A DNA stretch of 64,000 bases, from NCBI GenBank assembly GCA_030280995.1, contig JASXTE010000002.1, forward strand, positions 21,720,683 through 21,784,682, given 5' to 3'. Origin of the DNA: Hemileia vastatrix (Eukaryota > Basidiomycota > Pucciniomycetes > Pucciniales > Zaghouaniaceae). The number at the start of each line of letters is the position of its first letter. Position 1 is the first letter of the stretch. Positions 61,901 to 64,000 of the stretch are shown piece by piece. The notes beneath the pieces are model-generated. The model worked only from the letters and a program-made list of their open reading frames with translations, did not search any database and was not told the origin of the DNA. Both the position numbers and the translations under genes were made by a program.

Positions 61901-63006
61901 AAAAAAAGGTCACTTATAAAAATTTAGCCCTGATGGCTCTTATTTGTTTCAACACTTCTACTGGCTCTTGAGAGCAAGAATTTTACTAGTATTTTGTTTT
62001 TGACAATTGATCTCTTTGAAATTAATTTTACTTTTTTATTTCTCTTTTTTTTTAAAATATCTATTTAAATTATTGTAAAGCTAATCATTTTCATATTTTT
62101 TTACCTTTATTTCATAATATTATATAAGGTGTAACATCACCTGGTATGCATTTGGCACATGAGTTTTTTCTATACTTATAATATTAATAATATAATGGTG
62201 ACAATAAATTAATCAAATGATATATATGAGTGAGGAACAATGATCAAATACCAATGGACATGTTTATATGAAATACCATATTAACTGAAGAAAAATTCCA
62301 CCCTAGCTACTCTCCATCATAAATGTGTCCAGCACAAGTTCAGCCAAACTAGTTCTGGACACTTTTGTTCACATGCAGTCTGATGTGATCGATTCTCTCC
62401 CAATAATTGCACTAGAAGTTGTTTGATATGGCAAAATGGTTCTGCTGAAGTTTTGTTAAACCTCAGGTTGGCACTTTTTTGTTTTTCAAAAAACCAATTA
62501 TAGTCCAAGTTTAGCCTCACTGGTGGGAATTTTCCCCAACATGTTTACTTGCTCTTGATGGCAGTAATTTTATTTTAATTTTTTATTTCATATTTGATCC
62601 CTTTAATTTTACCTTTTTATCCATATATTGATTTTGGATTTCAATTTATATTTTGTAAAACAAATCATTTTCATATTTATTTACCTTTATCTAATAATAT
62701 TATAAAAGGTGTAACATCACCCAGTATTCATTTTGAACACTAGTTTTTGCTATACTTATAATATTAATAACATAACGGTGACAAAAAATTAATCAAATGA
62801 TAAATATGAGTGAGGCACAAAGATCAAATACCAGTGGACATGTTAATAAGAAATACCAGATGAACTGAAGAAAAATTCCAACCTAGCTACTCTTCATCAT
62901 AAAAGTATCCAGAACAAGTTTGGCCAAACTTTTGCTGGACACTTTTGGTCACATGCAGTCTGATTTGATCAATTCTCTCTACTGCAATGAAAATGAATTT
63001 TTCTTC
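55985..63006. repeat. Satellite of ~608-bp units, each with a near-perfect 46-bp palindrome
   Basis: Twelve tandem units. Each contains AAAAGTGTCCAGCACAAGTT meeting its own inverse at a TTTGGCCAAA centre. Palindromes start near 56236, 56846, 57453, 58064, 58669, 59277, 59887, 60498, 61102, 61711, 62321 and 62899, giving spacings of 603-611 bp except the last (578). Each unit also shares the phrases CACCCTAGCTACTCTCCATC, CAGTCAGATGGGATCAATTC and GGCACA...GTTTTTGCTATAC. Short reading frames spanning the palindromes (for example around 56242, 57436, 58674, 61666) are artefacts. Confidence 0.92.
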
Positions 63007-63009
63007 AAT

Positions 63010-64000
63010 AGGGGGTATCAATGTTCAGGGATCCACAATTAGGGATCAGGAATTTTTTTTCCCTGGATCAGACATTATTAATTGCGGAAGATTGTTATCC
63101 ACTAGCCCCAGGGCTAGTGGATAAGAAATCCACGATAATGCATTATCCCGCCTCTTATACCCCAATTTCCATTCCTAATTCCTGATCCCAAACTCATCTC
63201 ATCCATGATGGATTTTTAAGAAAGTCACATGACTTATAATTGCTGATGCCATCCTTAAGTATTTCCTCACTCTATGCTACTTAATTTTGGTGGCGAACAC
63301 TTAAGTTTTTTTTCTATATACACACCCCAACTGCACATTTGGCGGTGAATTCCCACTTCCCTCATCACTTAACCCTTCCACCGGCAACAATGAAACACCT
63401 CTCTACTAGGAAGCTACTTCATTCAACAATGAATGCTATCACTTTTCTTTTAGTTCTTTACTATAAATCTGACTCTGATTTGGAAGATGCTTTAGCTTAT
63501 ATGTGTTTTCTTTCCAAAAAGCGTTACATCATCACCAGGGGGCCAAATCTTTATCATGATCCCCGATATGATCTGGCCTCCATTCTCAACATTCCTCATT
63601 TAAACTTCACACAACTTTTTAGAACTTCTCCCGATTCTTTCTTCAAAATTTATCAACTCATCTCCAATAATCCTATCTTCCATAACAATTCTCATAACAA
63701 ACAGCGTAATCCTGCCATCCAACTTGCTGTTTCTCTATGTCGCTTTGGCTCAAATGGAAATGGTGCTGCCGTAAGACGTTTGGATAATCTCTTTAACATA
63801 GGATATGGTACCGTGATATTATACACCAAGGGCTGTATGATTGCTATCCTTTCCCTCAAGTCTCAAACTCTTGCTTGGCCAACTCCAGAACAGCGACTTG
63901 AATCCTCTCAAGTAATGCAAGCTGAAGGTTTCCCTGGCTGTATAGGTTTTGTTGATGGCACAACCATCCCTTTGAGTCAAAAGCCTGCTCATGATGGCAA
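63010..64000. mobile_element. Left part of PIF/Harbinger-like element H2
   Basis: Starts AGGGGGTATCAATGTTCAGG after AAT (63007-63009), inside the last satellite unit. About 130 bp match the inverted right end of H1, including a complete dyad CCACTAGCCC CA GGGCTAGTGG at about 63099-63120. It carries a HARBI1-type gene. The right end lies outside the window. Confidence 0.82.
63390..64000 (+). CDS. HARBI1-like DDE nuclease (Harbinger transposase), N-terminal part
   Basis: An open frame from ATG 63390 to the window edge (203 codons). It begins with an MKHLSTRKLLHSTMNAITFL-type helix-rich region, then NIPHLNFTQLFRTSPDSFFKIYQLI and QLAVSLCRFGSNGNGAAVRRL, which resemble the helix-turn-helix-like N-terminal region of fungal Harbinger nucleases. 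It ends in FPGCIGFVDGTTIPLSQKP, whose D189 is the first Asp of the DDE_4 triad. The other two catalytic residues would lie beyond the window. No stop or frameshift is visible, so H2 may be the autonomous partner of H1, whose Myb-like protein would recruit this nuclease to the shared termini. A T/A-rich leader of 380 bp lies between the terminus and the start. Confidence 0.85.
   Translation, partial: MKHLSTRKLLHSTMNAITFLLVLYYKSDSDLEDALAYMCFLSKKRYIITRGPNLYHDPRYDLASILNIPHLNFTQLFRTSPDSFFKIYQLISNNPIFHNNSHNKQRNPAIQLAVSLCRFGSNGNGAAVRRLDNLFNIGYGTVILYTKGCMIAILSLKSQTLAWPTPEQRLESSQVMQAEGFPGCIGFVDGTTIPLSQKPAHDG

Larger units (their letters stand above)
54247..64000. mobile_element. Left part of a G-like TIR element 'c', running off the window
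   Basis: Starts CACCACGGAAAATCTGGGGG and has the GCTAGC motif (AACTGCTAGCAAT) at the same distance as in G. The following TTTGAACTCC and GATCTAACCTAAGCTTATGC segments resemble the left arm of G. It interrupts the RT of the Gypsy relic. The right end is not in the window, so the TSD cannot be checked. Contents seen: a ~608-bp satellite and Harbinger H2. Confidence 0.6.

Noticed and set aside
56242..62520. Short frames of 60-68 residues repeated through the satellite
   Set aside because: Each spans the palindrome of a satellite unit; frames exist on both strands and are not conserved between units.
1..64000. tRNA or rRNA genes
   Set aside because: I found no cloverleaf with A and B boxes or any rRNA-like conserved segment by reading; a covariance-model scan would be needed to exclude small RNAs.

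Overview
The window is AT-rich, intron-bearing eukaryotic DNA consisting almost entirely of transposable elements nested in one another. Short introns (about 55-135 nt, GTAAGT-like donors, CTAAC/CTAAT branch motifs), a TNP2-type transposase, PIF/Harbinger elements, a chromodomain-bearing Ty3/Gypsy element and fungal-type TET/JBP dioxygenases together suggest a repeat-bloated basidiomycete, most likely a rust fungus (Pucciniales). That assignment is inference. I see no unambiguous single-copy host gene, only a broken gene end at 1-562.

Matching target-site duplications (TSDs) let the layers be peeled. The old backbone is 1-1040 plus 50910-54246 and carries a decayed Gypsy pol. Into it went TIR element 'a' (1041-50909, TSD ATA). 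Into 'a' went a giant TIR element 'G' (1777-36635, TSD TAT). G later received TIR element 'b' (4564-9188, TSD ATT, a relative of 'a') and a Harbinger-like element 'H1' (16414-19751, TSD AAT). The right half of 'a' received a solo LTR (39786-50204), and inside that LTR sits a full-length Gypsy (40813-49950, TSD TTATT) of the same family in opposite orientation. At 54247 another G-like element 'c' starts in the Gypsy relic and runs off the window. It carries a ~608-bp satellite and a second Harbinger, 'H2' (from 63010), with a HARBI1-type nuclease gene.

Without its passengers G is about 27 kb. It encodes a TET/JBP-like 2OG-Fe(II) dioxygenase (14711-15919), an intact six-exon gene of unknown function (20059-22485), an unknown gene with three in-frame stops (25669-27346), a TNP2/EnSpm-CACTA transposase (27764-31129), an unknown gene with one stop (32205-33326) and an SNF2-family helicase (33459-35684). 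Its CACCAC termini, 3-bp TSD and TNP2 transposase agree on a CACTA-type element. The dioxygenase plus SNF2 pair suggests a mobile DNA-base-modification/chromatin module. G also holds two striking non-coding structures: a run of about a dozen consecutive hairpins (12286-12965) and an array of about 19 TCGATCGA-centred palindromes (23497-25460).

Many genes in the window carry premature stops. Almost all can be explained by one C-to-T change on the coding strand, and the palindrome array shows paired CpG-to-TpG/CpA change. Both fit cytosine-methylation decay, an interesting setting for 5-methylcytosine-oxidase-like genes.
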